Source of the DNA: Caulobacter flavus
Lineage (GTDB): Bacteria > Pseudomonadota > Alphaproteobacteria > Caulobacterales > Caulobacteraceae
Direction: 5' to 3'
Assembly (NCBI RefSeq): GCF_003722335.1
Contig: NZ_CP026100.1
Coordinates: forward strand, 3,570,001 to 3,634,000
DNA: 64,000 nucleotides
Shown: in pieces, positions 44,622-55,008 of the stretch
How the letters are laid out: every line of letters starts with the position of its first letter
Numbering within the stretch: the stretch's first letter is position 1
Notes under the pieces: model-generated
What the model saw: only the letters and a program-made list of their open reading frames with translations
What the model was told of the DNA's origin: nothing
Database searches by the model: none
Program-made: the position numbers and the translations under genes

Positions 44622-44625
44622 GGCC

Positions 44626-46050
44626 TCAACGCGCGAACGGGAAGGGGGACACCGACTTGCTGGCCTCTTCCACCAGCAGGGTGCGGTTGATCGGGGCGGC
44701 GGCGCGCTGGGGACAGGCCGGCCGCTCGCAGATCCGGCACGACGGGCCGATCTCGACCGCCAGCGGCGAGGCGATGTCCAGCCCGCGCGAGGCCGCCAGC
44801 TTGGCGGCGAACTTCAGCTCGCAGCCCAGGCCGATGACCAGTTCGTCCTCAAGGCCCGCCTGCAGGCCCGAGGTTCGTCGCACCGTGCGTGACAGGGTGA
44901 AGTAGCGCGCGCCGTCGGGCGTCTCGATCACCTGGGTGACGATGCGGCCGGGGGTCTTGAAGCTGTCGTGGACGTTCCAGCGCGGGCAGGCCCCGCCGAA
45001 GCGCGAGAACGGGAAGGGGCCGGCGGCGAAGCGCTTGGAGATGTTCCCCGCCGCGTCCAGCCGCATCATGAAGAACGGGATCCCGCGCGCGCCGGGACGG
45101 CTCAGCGTCGTCAGCCGCTGGGCGGCCTGCTCGTAGCTGACGCCGAAGCGCGGACGCACCCGCTCGATGTCGTAGCCGCTGGCCTCCATGGCCGCGTGGA
45201 ACGGCTCGTAGGGCATCATGATCGCCCCGGCCAGGTAGTTGTCGAGGAACACCTTCAGAAGTTGCCGCGTGGCGCGATCGGGCGCGGCGAAGCGATCCGC
45301 CAGGCGGGTCAGCGCCTCGGGCGCCTCCATCAGGCCCAGCTGGTAGCACATGGCGAAGATGCGGCTGGCCGGGGCCAAAGTCTCCGACACCATCAGCCGC
45401 TTGCGGTGGTGGTCGTAGCGGCGCAGCGAGCCGGCCATCACCTCGACGGGCATCACCCGCGTCTGGATGCCGTGTCGGGCCTGCAGCCGCTCGCGCACGG
45501 CCGGCCCCAGGTCCTGCAGGTCGGCGTCCAGCGCCGCGACGATGGCCTCGGCCGCCGTCTCCAGTTCGGCGAAGTGATTGCGCTGCGAGCCGACCAGGTC
45601 GCGCACCCAGTCGGTCGGCGACTGCGACGACGAGGAGGGCAGGCCGTCGGGCCGCTCGAAGGCGCCCATGTCGATCATCCGGCCGCGGTCGAGATAGGCG
45701 CGGTAGAGGCGGGCCATGGCCTCGGCCAGGCCAGGCGACAGCTCGGCCACCTCGGCGACCTCGTGTCGACCTATGCCCAGGTCGGTGAACATCTTGTCGG
45801 CCAGCACCTCTTCAAGCCCCGCGCCGCCGCCCGGATCGTCGGCCGACAGGGTGCGCAGATCCAGGTCGTAGGCCTCGGCCAGGCGTAGCAGCATCTGAGC
45901 CGTCACCGGCCGCTGGTTCCGTTCGAGCAGGTTCAGGTAGCTGGGCGAGACGCCCAGCTCGTCGGCCATGCGGCTCTGGGTGACGCCCAGATCGCGGCGC
46001 AGGCGCTTGAGGCGGCCGCCCAGGAACAGCTTTTTGTCGGTCGTGGCCAT
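44626..46050 (-). CDS. XRE-family ScfR/RamB-like regulator of the glyoxylate shunt
   Basis: The 474-residue protein has an N-terminal XRE HTH (RLKRLRRDLGVTQSRMADEL, GVSPSYLNLLERNQRPV). A central ImmA/IrrE-like region follows (ASRIFAMCYQLGLMEAPEAL, RATRQLLKVFLDNYLAGAIM), and the DUF2083 C-terminus carries the cysteine cluster CRICERPACPQR. This is the short-chain fatty acyl-CoA regulator family (ScfR; RamB in actinobacteria), which controls isocitrate lyase and related genes. It is divergent from aceA, exactly where such a regulator is expected. ATG 46050 is assumed; a GTG at 46059 would add three residues. The start region overlaps TTTGTCAC repeats, consistent with autoregulation. Confidence 0.9.
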   Translation of the reverse strand: MATTDKKLFLGGRLKRLRRDLGVTQSRMADELGVSPSYLNLLERNQRPVTAQMLLRLAEAYDLDLRTLSADDPGGGAGLEEVLADKMFTDLGIGRHEVAEVAELSPGLAEAMARLYRAYLDRGRMIDMGAFERPDGLPSSSSQSPTDWVRDLVGSQRNHFAELETAAEAIVAALDADLQDLGPAVRERLQARHGIQTRVMPVEVMAGSLRRYDHHRKRLMVSETLAPASRIFAMCYQLGLMEAPEALTRLADRFAAPDRATRQLLKVFLDNYLAGAIMMPYEPFHAAMEASGYDIERVRPRFGVSYEQAAQRLTTLSRPGARGIPFFMMRLDAAGNISKRFAAGPFPFSRFGGACPRWNVHDSFKTPGRIVTQVIETPDGARYFTLSRTVRRTSGLQAGLEDELVIGLGCELKFAAKLAASRGLDIASPLAVEIGPSCRICERPACPQRAAAPINRTLLVEEASKSVSPFPFAR

Positions 46051-46053
46051 GGC

Positions 46054-46103
46054 TGTCACTTTGTCACGATTTTACAAAATAAACAAAGTCGATTTGTGAC
46101 AAA
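46054..46103. promoter_or_regulatory. Repeated TGTCAC/GTGACA operator candidates between scfR-like gene and aceA
   Basis: TGTCAC occurs at 46054 and 46062, and TTTGTGACAAA, a perfect 5-1-5 palindrome, lies at 46093-46103. TTTGTCAC (46060-46067) and GTGACAAA (46096-46103) form a wide inverted repeat. The area is AT-rich. These are good candidates for the ScfR-like protein's binding sites. Confidence 0.55.
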
Positions 46104-46209
46104 TCGTCTTCAATAGGTTCGACCGCCTGGCCGCGTCGGCGTTAGCTCCCTGTCACAGCTTACAGCCCGCCTCCCAACAAGCGGGCCCCGATGGGGAAAA
46201 GAGACGACC

Positions 46210-47823
46210 ATGCGCAAGACCTACGCCGAGCACCGCCAGGACCTCATCGCCCGCTATCCGGAAGGCGTGACGCCCGGCGGCGTCGCCATCGACGACATCA
46301 TCCAGCTGAAGCTGCAGAACACCTTCAACACCCATTTGGACATCGCCCGCGAGATGGCCGTCGTCATGCGCGCCGACATGGCCGCCTACGACGCCGACGC
46401 CAGCCAGTTCACCCAGTCGCTGGGCTGCTGGTCGGGCTTCCACGCCCAGCAGATGATCAAGTCGGTCAAGCGCCTGCGCGGCACCACCAAGGGCGCCTAC
46501 GTCTACCTGTCGGGCTGGATGGTCGCGGGCCTGCGCAACCGCTTCGGTCACCTGCCGGACCAGTCGATGCACGAGAAGACCTCGGTCGTCGACCTGATCG
46601 AGGAGATCTACGTCTCGCTGCGCCAGGCCGACGAAGTGGCGATCAACGACCTGTTCAAGACCCTGGGCGCGGCGCGCAAGGCCGGCGACCAGGTCGCCGA
46701 GCAGGCCGCCATCAAGGCCATCGACACCTTCGAGACCCACGTCGTTCCGATCATCGCCGACATCGACGCCGGCTTCGGCAACGAGCACGCGACCTACCTG
46801 CTGGCCAAGGAGATGATCAAGGCCGGCGCCTGCTGCCTGCAGATCGAGAACCAGGTCTCCGACGCCAAGCAGTGCGGCCACCAGGACGGCAAGGTCACCG
46901 TGCCGCGCGAAGACTTCATCGAGAAGCTGCGCGCCTGCCGCCTGGCCTTCGAGGAACTGGGCGTCGACGAGGGCGTCATCGTCGCCCGCACCGACAGCCT
47001 GGGCGCGGGCCTGACCCAGAAGGTCCCGGTCAGCCAAGGCGAGGGCGATCTCGCGGCCGAATACATCAAGTGGCTGAAGACCGAGCCCATCACGGCCGAG
47101 AACCCGCTGCGCGACGGCGAGATGGCGATCATGAAGGACGGCGCCTTCGTCAAGCCGGTGCGCATGGCCAACGGCCTGTTCGCCTTCCAGGACGGCACCG
47201 GCCGCGCCCGGGTCATCGAGGACTGCATCGCCAACCTGACGCAAGGCGGCGCCGACCTGCTGTGGATCGAGACCGACACGCCCAACGTCGACGAGATCGC
47301 CTCGATGGTGGCCGAGGTCCGCAAGGCCGTGCCGAACGCCAAGCTGACCTACAATAACTCGCCGTCGTTCAACTGGACCCTGAACCTGCGCAAGCAGGTC
47401 CGCGCCCAGTGGATCGCCGAGGGCAAGATCGGCGAGGACTCCTATCCCGACGGCAACGTCCTGATGTCGGCCGAGTACGACGCCACCGATCTGGGTCGCG
47501 AGGCCGACGAGCGCCTGGCCCGCTTCCAGGTCGACATCTCGGCCCGCGCCGGGGTGTTCCACAACCTGATCACCCTGCCGACCTTCCACCTGACCGCCAA
47601 GAGCGTCGACGAGCTGTCGCGCGGCTACTTCGGCGACCAGCGGATGCAGGCCTACGTCAACTCGGTGCAGCGCGAGGAGATCCGTCGCGGGGTCTCGGCC
47701 GTGAAGCATCAGCACGAGGTCGGTTCCGACCTCGGCGACACCTTCAAGGAAATGGTCGGCGGCGAGCGGGCCCTGAAGGCCGGCGGCCACGCCAACACCA
47801 TGAACCAGTTCGCCGCCGAATAG
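46210..47823 (+). CDS. aceA: Isocitrate lyase (long form)
   Basis: The 537-residue protein splits isocitrate into glyoxylate and succinate, the first step of the glyoxylate shunt. It has the catalytic Cys222 in DAKQCGHQDGKVTVP; the KQCGHQ variant replaces KKCGHM and marks the longer subfamily seen in Pseudomonas. Other marks are GCWSGFHAQQM, IIADIDAGFGNEHATYLL and LTYNNSPSFNWTLNLR. It is divergent from the ScfR-like regulator and upstream of a 78-residue protein and malate synthase. GGGGAAAAGAGACG precedes the ATG. Confidence 0.98.
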   Translation: MRKTYAEHRQDLIARYPEGVTPGGVAIDDIIQLKLQNTFNTHLDIAREMAVVMRADMAAYDADASQFTQSLGCWSGFHAQQMIKSVKRLRGTTKGAYVYLSGWMVAGLRNRFGHLPDQSMHEKTSVVDLIEEIYVSLRQADEVAINDLFKTLGAARKAGDQVAEQAAIKAIDTFETHVVPIIADIDAGFGNEHATYLLAKEMIKAGACCLQIENQVSDAKQCGHQDGKVTVPREDFIEKLRACRLAFEELGVDEGVIVARTDSLGAGLTQKVPVSQGEGDLAAEYIKWLKTEPITAENPLRDGEMAIMKDGAFVKPVRMANGLFAFQDGTGRARVIEDCIANLTQGGADLLWIETDTPNVDEIASMVAEVRKAVPNAKLTYNNSPSFNWTLNLRKQVRAQWIAEGKIGEDSYPDGNVLMSAEYDATDLGREADERLARFQVDISARAGVFHNLITLPTFHLTAKSVDELSRGYFGDQRMQAYVNSVQREEIRRGVSAVKHQHEVGSDLGDTFKEMVGGERALKAGGHANTMNQFAAE

Positions 47824-47876
47824 CCCGGCGTCCGAAACCGACCACCCCTTGGCGAAAACCTACAGGAGAGAACGCC

Positions 47877-48113
47877 ATGACCAACGTCACGCAATTCGCT
47901 CCGGCCGCGATGCCGGACTCGTCGGCCCAGGATCGCGCCGTGGATCGCCTCGCCGAGGCCTCGCACCGCCTCAACGAAGCCGTCCGCCGCGCCATCGAGG
48001 CCGGCTACTCGGTCGAGCTGGTGCGCACCTCGCGCCACCATGACGGCTCGGGCAACTGGGGCGACCAGATCGTCCCCACGATCCGCGCCAACGAGGCCCC
48101 CAAGAGCGCTTAA
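47877..48113 (+). CDS. Small conserved protein between aceA and aceB
   Basis: The 78-residue protein has a helix with DRAVDRLAEASHRLNEAVRRA and a C-terminal part GYSVELVRTSRHHDGSGNWG. No known domain was recognised. CAGGAGAGAACGCC before the ATG is a strong ribosome binding site. It lies 53 bases after aceA, and a large hairpin ends the unit before aceB. Its place suggests co-expression with isocitrate lyase; a role in regulating the shunt is only a possibility. Confidence 0.85.
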   Translation: MTNVTQFAPAAMPDSSAQDRAVDRLAEASHRLNEAVRRAIEAGYSVELVRTSRHHDGSGNWGDQIVPTIRANEAPKSA

Positions 48114-48127
48114 AGACGCTCGGCGCC

Positions 48128-48168
48128 CGCGGGCGAGGGGAGGCGCCTGCTTCCTCCTCTCGCCCGCG
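48128..48168 (+). terminator. Long hairpin ending the aceA transcription unit
   Basis: Left arm CGCGGGCGAG-G-GGAGG pairs with CCTCC-T-CTCGCCCGCG, a 16-bp stem with one G-T pair and a 9-base loop. No T-run follows. Probable terminator or 3'-end stabiliser. Confidence 0.55.
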
Positions 48169-48180
48169 ACACTAGAAAAT

Positions 48181-48320
48181 CGTCATCCCGGAGAGCGCAT
48201 GGCGCTCCTTCGGGGCCCAGGGGCCGGCGCCATGCAGTCGAGGCTTCTTCGCGGTGGCCGGCGCGTCGCGGCGGTCCCTGGGTTCCAGTCTTCCGCCTGT
48301 CTTCATGGCAGGCGGAACGA
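48181..48320. repeat. Large mosaic intergenic repeat element (GTCATCCCGG family)
   Basis: It starts with CGTCATCCCGG (as in the element at 35005), contains GAGCGC-ATG-GCGCTC, then GGTCCCTGGGTTCCAGTC, and ends with TTCCGCCTG (48291-48299) pairing with CAGGCGGAA (48309-48317). I recall this composite from intergenic spaces of many alphaproteobacteria. It occupies most of the gap before aceB. Confidence 0.6.
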
Positions 48321-48390
48321 CAAACTTGGGTGCGTACGAGGCATCCGATACACCCTCCCAAGTCAGCGTCCCCACACCACGGAACACGCC

Positions 48391-49971
<1,581 letters not shown>

Positions 49972-49980
49972 GGTCGGCGA

Positions 49981-50010
49981 GGCGGCGCTCCATCCCCCCG
50001 AAGCGCCGCC
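49981..50010 (+). terminator. Hairpin after aceB
   Basis: GGCGGCGCT (49981-49989) and AGCGCCGCC (50002-50010) are perfectly complementary around a 12-base loop, 10 bases after the aceB stop. No T-run is present. Confidence 0.45.
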
Positions 50011-50110
50011 CCGTTGCGTCGGATCACCGACACTCAAGGACAGGAAAGCCGGAGCCATGCGGGCGCCGGCGCGTTTGACGCTCGACCAGTAACAAGGCGG
50101 GCGTTTCGTC

Positions 50111-52441
50111 ATGACCATCTCCTCGCTGCGTCGGGATCTTCTCACCCGGCCAATCTTCCAGTGGGCCCAAGGCGTGCTGCCGGCCCTGTCCCAGACCGAG
50201 CGCGACGCCATCGACGCTGGCGACGTCTGGTGGGACGCGGCGCTGTTCACCGGCGACCCCGACTGGAACGAACTGCTGTCGTTCCCCAAGCCAGAGCTGC
50301 GCCCCGACGAGCAGGCCTTCATGGACGGCCCGGTCGAGAAGCTGTGCGCCATGGTCGACGAGTGGACCATGACGTGGGAGACCCGCGACCTGTCGCCCGA
50401 AGTCTGGACCTTCCTGAAGGAAAACAAGTTCTTCGGGATGATCATTCCCAAGCAGTACGGCGGCCTGGGCTTTTCCGCCTATGGCCACGCCGAGGTCGTG
50501 CGCCGCATCGCCACCCGCTCGGTGACGACGGCGGTGACGACGATGGTGCCCAATTCCTTGGGCCCGGGCGAGCTGATCATGCGCTTCGGGACCAAGGCCC
50601 AGCAGGACCACTGGCTGCCGCGCCTGGCCGACGGTCGCGAAATCCCGGCCTTCGGCCTGACCAGTCCCGAGGCCGGCTCAGACGCCTCGGCCATGGTCGA
50701 CGAGGGCGTGGTCTGTCGCGGAACCTGGGAGGGCAGGGAGGTGCTGGGCATCCGCCTCAACTGGCACAAGCGCTACATCACCCTGGGGCCCGTCTGCACC
50801 GTGCTGGGCCTGGCCTTCAAGCTGCGCGACCCCGACCACCTGCTGGGCGAGGACGAGGACATCGGCATCACCTGCGCCCTGGTGCCGACGACGACGCCGG
50901 GCGTCGAGATCGGCCGTCGCCACCTGCCGGCCTTCCAGACGTTCCAGAACGGTCCCAACTGGGGCAAGGACGTCTTCATCCCCATGGATCTCGTCATCGG
51001 CGGCGTCGAGCGGGTGGGGCAGGGGTGGAAGATGCTGATGACCGCCCTGGCGGCCGGGCGCGGGATCTCGCTGCCGGCGCTGTCGGGCGCCGCGGCCGCC
51101 TTCAGCGCCCTGACCACCGGCAGCTACGCCCGCGTGCGCCAGCAGTTCGGGATCTCGATCGGCAAGTTCGAGGGCGTGCAGGAGCGCCTGGCCCGCATCG
51201 CCGGCAACGCCTACCTCGTCGACGGCGCGCGCCGCCTGACCTGCGCGGGCCTGGATCTGGGCAAGCATCCGTCGGTGATCTCGGCCCTGCTCAAGTCCGG
51301 GGCCACCGAGCGGATGCGGGTGGTGGTCAACGACGCCATGGACGTCCACGGCGGCAAGGCGATCATCGAGGGGCCGCGCAACTACATGGGCGCGCAGTAC
51401 CGGGCCATTCCGGTCGGCATCACCGTCGAGGGCGCCAACATCCTGACCCGCAGCCTGATGGTCTTCGGCCAGGGCGCGATCCGTGCGCACCCCTACATGC
51501 TCCAGGAGATCCTGGCCCTGGGCGACGCCGATCCCGAGCGGGGCCTGGCGCAGTTCGACGAGGCGTTTTGGGCCCACGTCGCCCACGCCCTGCGCAACGG
51601 CATCCGCACCTTCGCCCGCAGCTGGACGGGCGGGGCGCTGTCGCCCGCTCCCGACGCCGGCCGCGCCACGCGCTTCTATCGCCAGGCCGGGCGCTACAGC
51701 GCCGGCTTCGCCCTGGCCTCGGACATCGCCCTGCTCACGCTGGGCGGCGATCTCAAGCGCAAGGAGATGCTGTCGGCGCGGCTGGGCGACATTCTCTCCG
51801 AGCTCTACTTCCTGTCGGGCGCGCTGAAGCGCTGGGAGGACGAGGGCCGGCAGGACGCCGACTTCCCGCTGCTGCAATGGTGCGCCGACACCGCCTTCGC
51901 CACCATCGAGCAGCGCTTCGACGAGGTGTTCGCCAACCTGCCCAACCGCCTGGCCGGCTGGCTGCTGCGCGCGGCGATCCTGCCGTTCGGCGCCCGCCGT
52001 CGCGGGCCTTCGGACCGCACGACCCAGGCCTGCGCCGAGCTGCTTCTGCACCCGTCCGAGACTCGCGACCGCCTGGTCGAGAACGTCTATGTCGGCGGCA
52101 GCGATCAGGCCGTCGGCCAGCTGATCGACGCCTTCGAACGCGTCGTGGCGACCCAGTCGATCCATGATCGCCTGAAGGCTCAGAAGATCCGCGACTGGAA
52201 GGTCGCCGCCGAACAGGGGCTCGTCACCGCCGCCGAGATCGCGCAGCTGGAGGCCGCCGACAAGGCGGTGGCCGAGGTCATCGCCGTCGACGACTTCGCC
52301 CATGACGGCCTGGCCACGACGGTCCGCGCGCAGGCTCACGCCGGCGCGGTCAGCGACCGCCGGGCGAGGGCTCAGGGCGATGGCGAGATCGCCGAGCGGC
52401 CCGGCCAGGGCGAGGCGCGCAGCTTCGAAGCCCGTCCATGA
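50111..52441 (+). CDS. fadE: FadE-type acyl-CoA dehydrogenase
   Basis: The 776-residue protein is close in layout to E. coli FadE: an acyl-CoA dehydrogenase core (WTFLKENKFFGMIIPKQYGG, AFGLTSPEAGSDASAM, LMTALAAGRGISLPALS, DAMDVHGGKAIIEGPRNYMG, ITVEGANILTRSLMVFGQGA) and a C-terminal DUF1974 extension (FGARRRGPSDRTTQACAELL). It oxidises fatty acyl-CoA to enoyl-CoA with FAD. There is no N-terminal membrane helix. The start at 50111 is followed by a typical N-terminus. Placement next to aceA/aceB fits growth on fatty acids. Confidence 0.93.
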   Translation: MTISSLRRDLLTRPIFQWAQGVLPALSQTERDAIDAGDVWWDAALFTGDPDWNELLSFPKPELRPDEQAFMDGPVEKLCAMVDEWTMTWETRDLSPEVWTFLKENKFFGMIIPKQYGGLGFSAYGHAEVVRRIATRSVTTAVTTMVPNSLGPGELIMRFGTKAQQDHWLPRLADGREIPAFGLTSPEAGSDASAMVDEGVVCRGTWEGREVLGIRLNWHKRYITLGPVCTVLGLAFKLRDPDHLLGEDEDIGITCALVPTTTPGVEIGRRHLPAFQTFQNGPNWGKDVFIPMDLVIGGVERVGQGWKMLMTALAAGRGISLPALSGAAAAFSALTTGSYARVRQQFGISIGKFEGVQERLARIAGNAYLVDGARRLTCAGLDLGKHPSVISALLKSGATERMRVVVNDAMDVHGGKAIIEGPRNYMGAQYRAIPVGITVEGANILTRSLMVFGQGAIRAHPYMLQEILALGDADPERGLAQFDEAFWAHVAHALRNGIRTFARSWTGGALSPAPDAGRATRFYRQAGRYSAGFALASDIALLTLGGDLKRKEMLSARLGDILSELYFLSGALKRWEDEGRQDADFPLLQWCADTAFATIEQRFDEVFANLPNRLAGWLLRAAILPFGARRRGPSDRTTQACAELLLHPSETRDRLVENVYVGGSDQAVGQLIDAFERVVATQSIHDRLKAQKIRDWKVAAEQGLVTAAEIAQLEAADKAVAEVIAVDDFAHDGLATTVRAQAHAGAVSDRRARAQGDGEIAERPGQGEARSFEARP

Positions 52442-52480
52442 GCCCGTCGCAGGGCTTGAGCGCTTCAACCCGATGAGCGG

Positions 52481-54322
52481 ATGGTCCAAGCTGTCGGCAT
52501 GACGCCGCGCTTCACCGACCCGGACGTGCTGGCCGACGCGGTGATCGACCGCGTCGGCCGCCGGATCGTGCTGGGCCTGCCGCTGGGCCTGGGCAAGGCC
52601 AATCACGTGGTCAACGCCCTGGTGGCGCGGGCGCTGCGCGATCCGTCGCTGCATCTGCATGTCTTCACGGCCCTGACCCTGGAGCCGCCGCGCCCGAAGT
52701 CGGACCTTGAGAAGCGCTTCCTGGGCCCGATCATCGAGCGCACGCTGGGCGGCTATCCGGCCCTGGCCTATGCCGAGCTGCAGCGACGCGACGTCCTGCC
52801 GGCCAACATCGAGGTCGACGAGTTCTTCTTTCAGGCCAGCACGCGCCTGAGCGCGCCCAGCGCCCAGCGAAGCTACATATCGGCCAACTACACGCACGCG
52901 GCTGGCTATCTGCGCGAACGGGGCGTCAATGTCGTCGCCCAACTGGTGGCCCGGCGGGGCGACCGCTTCAGTCTGTCGTGCAACACAGACATCACCCTCG
53001 ATTTGCTGGCCGCGCGGAAGGCGGGCGAGGCCGATTTCCTGCTGGTCGGCCAGGTCAATGACGAGCTGCCTTTCATGCCCGGCGACGGCGACCTGCCTGC
53101 CGAGGCGTTCAGCCACCTGCTGGACGGACCAGGCGTACAGTTCCCACTGTTCGCGCCGCCCAAGGAGCCGATCCCCGACGCCTCTTATGCGATCGGCTTC
53201 CACGCGGCGTCGCTGGTCCCGGACGGGGGCACGATCCAGATGGGCATCGGGGCGATCAGCGACGCGGTCGCCCAGGGCCTGATCGTACGGCACCGCGAGC
53301 CGAAGGCCTTCGTCGAGACGGTGGAGCGGCTTTCACCGACGGCCACGCCGCCGATCTGCGGCGGCTCCTTCGAGACCGGGCTCTACGCCGCCACCGAGAT
53401 GTTCGTCGACTGCCTGCTCGACCTGCGACGGGCGGGCGTGCTCAAGCGCGAGGTCGACGGCGCGGTGCTGCACGGCGGCTTCTTCCTGGGGCCGCGCGCC
53501 TTCTACCAAGCCCTGCGCGACATGCCCGAGGACGAGCGGGCCAGGTTCCAGATGCAGGCGATCTCCGGCATCAACGAGATCTACGGCGACGAGGCGGCCC
53601 GTCGCGCGGCCCGGGTCGACGCCCGGTTCGTCAACACCGCCATGATGGCGACGCTGCTGGGCGCGGTGATCTCCGACGGCCTCGACGACGGTCGCGTGGT
53701 CAGCGGGGTGGGCGGGCAGTACAACTTCGTGGCCCAGGCCTTCGCCCTGCAGGGCGCGCGCTCGGTCATCACCTTGCCGGCCGTGCGGGGAAGCGGCCGC
53801 AAGGCGGCGTCCAACATCCTGTGGACCTACGCCCACGGCACGATCCCGCGTCATCTGAAGGACGTGGTGATCACCGAGTACGGCGCCGCCGACCTGCGCG
53901 GGCGGACCGATCGCGACACGATCGTTCGTATGCTGAATATCGCGGATTCCCGGTTCCAGCCGGCGTTGCTCGACGAGGCCAAGCGGGCGGGCAAGCTGGA
54001 GGCGGGCTACGTGATCCCCGAGGCGTTCCGGCGCAATACGCCGGATCGCATCGCCGAGGCTCTGGCGCCGGCGAAGGCCGCGGGCCTGGCGCCGCTGCTG
54101 CCGTTCGGATCGGATTTCGACGCGGTGGAGCAGGGGCTCTTGCCCGTGCTGGGGCGTCTGAAGGCCGCCCAGGGCGATCCCGCCGCGCTCGTCGGCTACA
54201 TCCTCAGGGGGGTGTCGGCGCCCGCCCCGGAGGCCGGTCTTCGCCGCCTGGGCCTTTCGAGCCCCATGACGCTGGGCGAACGGCTGCTGACCTGGGCCGT
54301 GCGCGGAGCCGCCGCGGGCTGA
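52481..54322 (+). CDS. Acetyl-CoA hydrolase/transferase family protein
   Basis: The 613-residue protein has the CoA-transferase fold in two halves. Recognisable parts are LGLPLGLGKANHVVNAL at the N-terminus, ISANYTHAAGYLRERGVNV, QMGIGAISDAVAQGL, GGQYNFVAQAFALQGARSV and the C-terminal family signature ITEYGAADLRGRTDRD. The family moves CoA between acetate, succinate or propionate, or hydrolyses acyl-CoA. It is longer than typical (about 430-550) members because of N-terminal and C-terminal extensions. The start has a weak ribosome binding site. It follows fadE by 39 bases and likely forms an operon with it. Confidence 0.88.
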   Translation: MVQAVGMTPRFTDPDVLADAVIDRVGRRIVLGLPLGLGKANHVVNALVARALRDPSLHLHVFTALTLEPPRPKSDLEKRFLGPIIERTLGGYPALAYAELQRRDVLPANIEVDEFFFQASTRLSAPSAQRSYISANYTHAAGYLRERGVNVVAQLVARRGDRFSLSCNTDITLDLLAARKAGEADFLLVGQVNDELPFMPGDGDLPAEAFSHLLDGPGVQFPLFAPPKEPIPDASYAIGFHAASLVPDGGTIQMGIGAISDAVAQGLIVRHREPKAFVETVERLSPTATPPICGGSFETGLYAATEMFVDCLLDLRRAGVLKREVDGAVLHGGFFLGPRAFYQALRDMPEDERARFQMQAISGINEIYGDEAARRAARVDARFVNTAMMATLLGAVISDGLDDGRVVSGVGGQYNFVAQAFALQGARSVITLPAVRGSGRKAASNILWTYAHGTIPRHLKDVVITEYGAADLRGRTDRDTIVRMLNIADSRFQPALLDEAKRAGKLEAGYVIPEAFRRNTPDRIAEALAPAKAAGLAPLLPFGSDFDAVEQGLLPVLGRLKAAQGDPAALVGYILRGVSAPAPEAGLRRLGLSSPMTLGERLLTWAVRGAAAG

Positions 54323-54328
54323 GCGCGG

Positions 54329-54907
54329 TCAGGCGAAGATCTTGATCACGGTCGCCAAGATCTCTTCCTTCGAGCGCACGCCCATCTTGCCGTGTATGTG
54401 CTTGATGTGGGTGCGGACGGTCAGCACCGAGACGCCTTTGATTTCGGCGATCCGGTCGGCGCTGTGGCCGGCGATGATCTCGGCCAGGATCCTGGCCTCC
54501 ATGATGCTCAGGCCGAACAGGGCGCCCAGGCGGGGCAGGTTGGCGGGGGTGTCGAAGTCCTTCAGCACGATCACCAGCGCCAGCTGGTCGCCCTCCTGCA
54601 CGGCGCGCATGCGCAGCAGAAAGCGGCGATCCTGGTCTTCGTTCTCGATGAACTGGCAGACCTCGTGGCCGGCCAGGGCCTCGGCCATCCGCTCCATCAG
54701 GAAATGGTGGGTGCGGCGGTCGACGCCGCCGATCTTGCCGCCGCGATCGACCAGCGGGCTCTGGCCCGCCAGCAGTAGAGCCGCGGCGCGAGAGCGCCAG
54801 AGCACCGTCGCGGTCTGATCGATGACGATGCGGGCGATCGCATCTTCGTCGAGGCAGAAGCGCACCGCGCTTGTATCGACGATCGCCGCGGCGTGAGAGC
54901 CGTCCAT
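54329..54907 (-). CDS. LuxR-type HTH regulator
   Basis: The 192-residue protein has a C-terminal GerE/LuxR helix-turn-helix: LSIMEARILAEIIAGHSADRIAE, then GVSVLTVRTHIKHIHGKMGVRSK. The N-terminal part (about 10-120) resembles a PAS-like sensor (IARIVIDQTATVLWRSRAA, LVDRGGKIGG) and has no receiver Asp, so it is not a classical response regulator. GGGAGG before ATG 54907 sets the start. It is divergent from the chaperone-usher operon across a 337-base region with a perfect palindrome, so it is the best candidate for controlling the fimbriae. Confidence 0.9.
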   Translation of the reverse strand: MDGSHAAAIVDTSAVRFCLDEDAIARIVIDQTATVLWRSRAAALLLAGQSPLVDRGGKIGGVDRRTHHFLMERMAEALAGHEVCQFIENEDQDRRFLLRMRAVQEGDQLALVIVLKDFDTPANLPRLGALFGLSIMEARILAEIIAGHSADRIAEIKGVSVLTVRTHIKHIHGKMGVRSKEEILATVIKIFA

Positions 54908-54992
54908 CTTTCCCTCCCTCGCCGGCCTTCGGCTGGCGCTGGACCCCGCTGCTTTGGCCGGGCCGACTTTATGTGCAGTTAAAGCCAACTAG

Positions 54993-55008
54993 GGATAAGT
55001 TATCCACA
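54993..55008. promoter_or_regulatory. GGATAA-G-TTATCC palindrome overlapping a DnaA-type box
   Basis: A perfect 13-base palindrome (54993-55005) overlaps TTATCCACA (55000-55008), which equals the DnaA-box consensus. It lies in the divergent region 86 bases upstream of the LuxR-type gene. It could be an operator for that regulator, or a DnaA site. Confidence 0.5.

Noticed and set aside
50014..52167. 717-codon forward frame overlapping FadE in another frame
   Set aside because: FadE's frame has all dehydrogenase motifs; the alternative is Arg/Gly/Ala/Pro-rich without domains.
55000..55008. Replication origin suggested by the TTATCCACA box
   Set aside because: There is only one box, and no AT-rich unwinding region, dnaA, dnaN or gidA gene is nearby.
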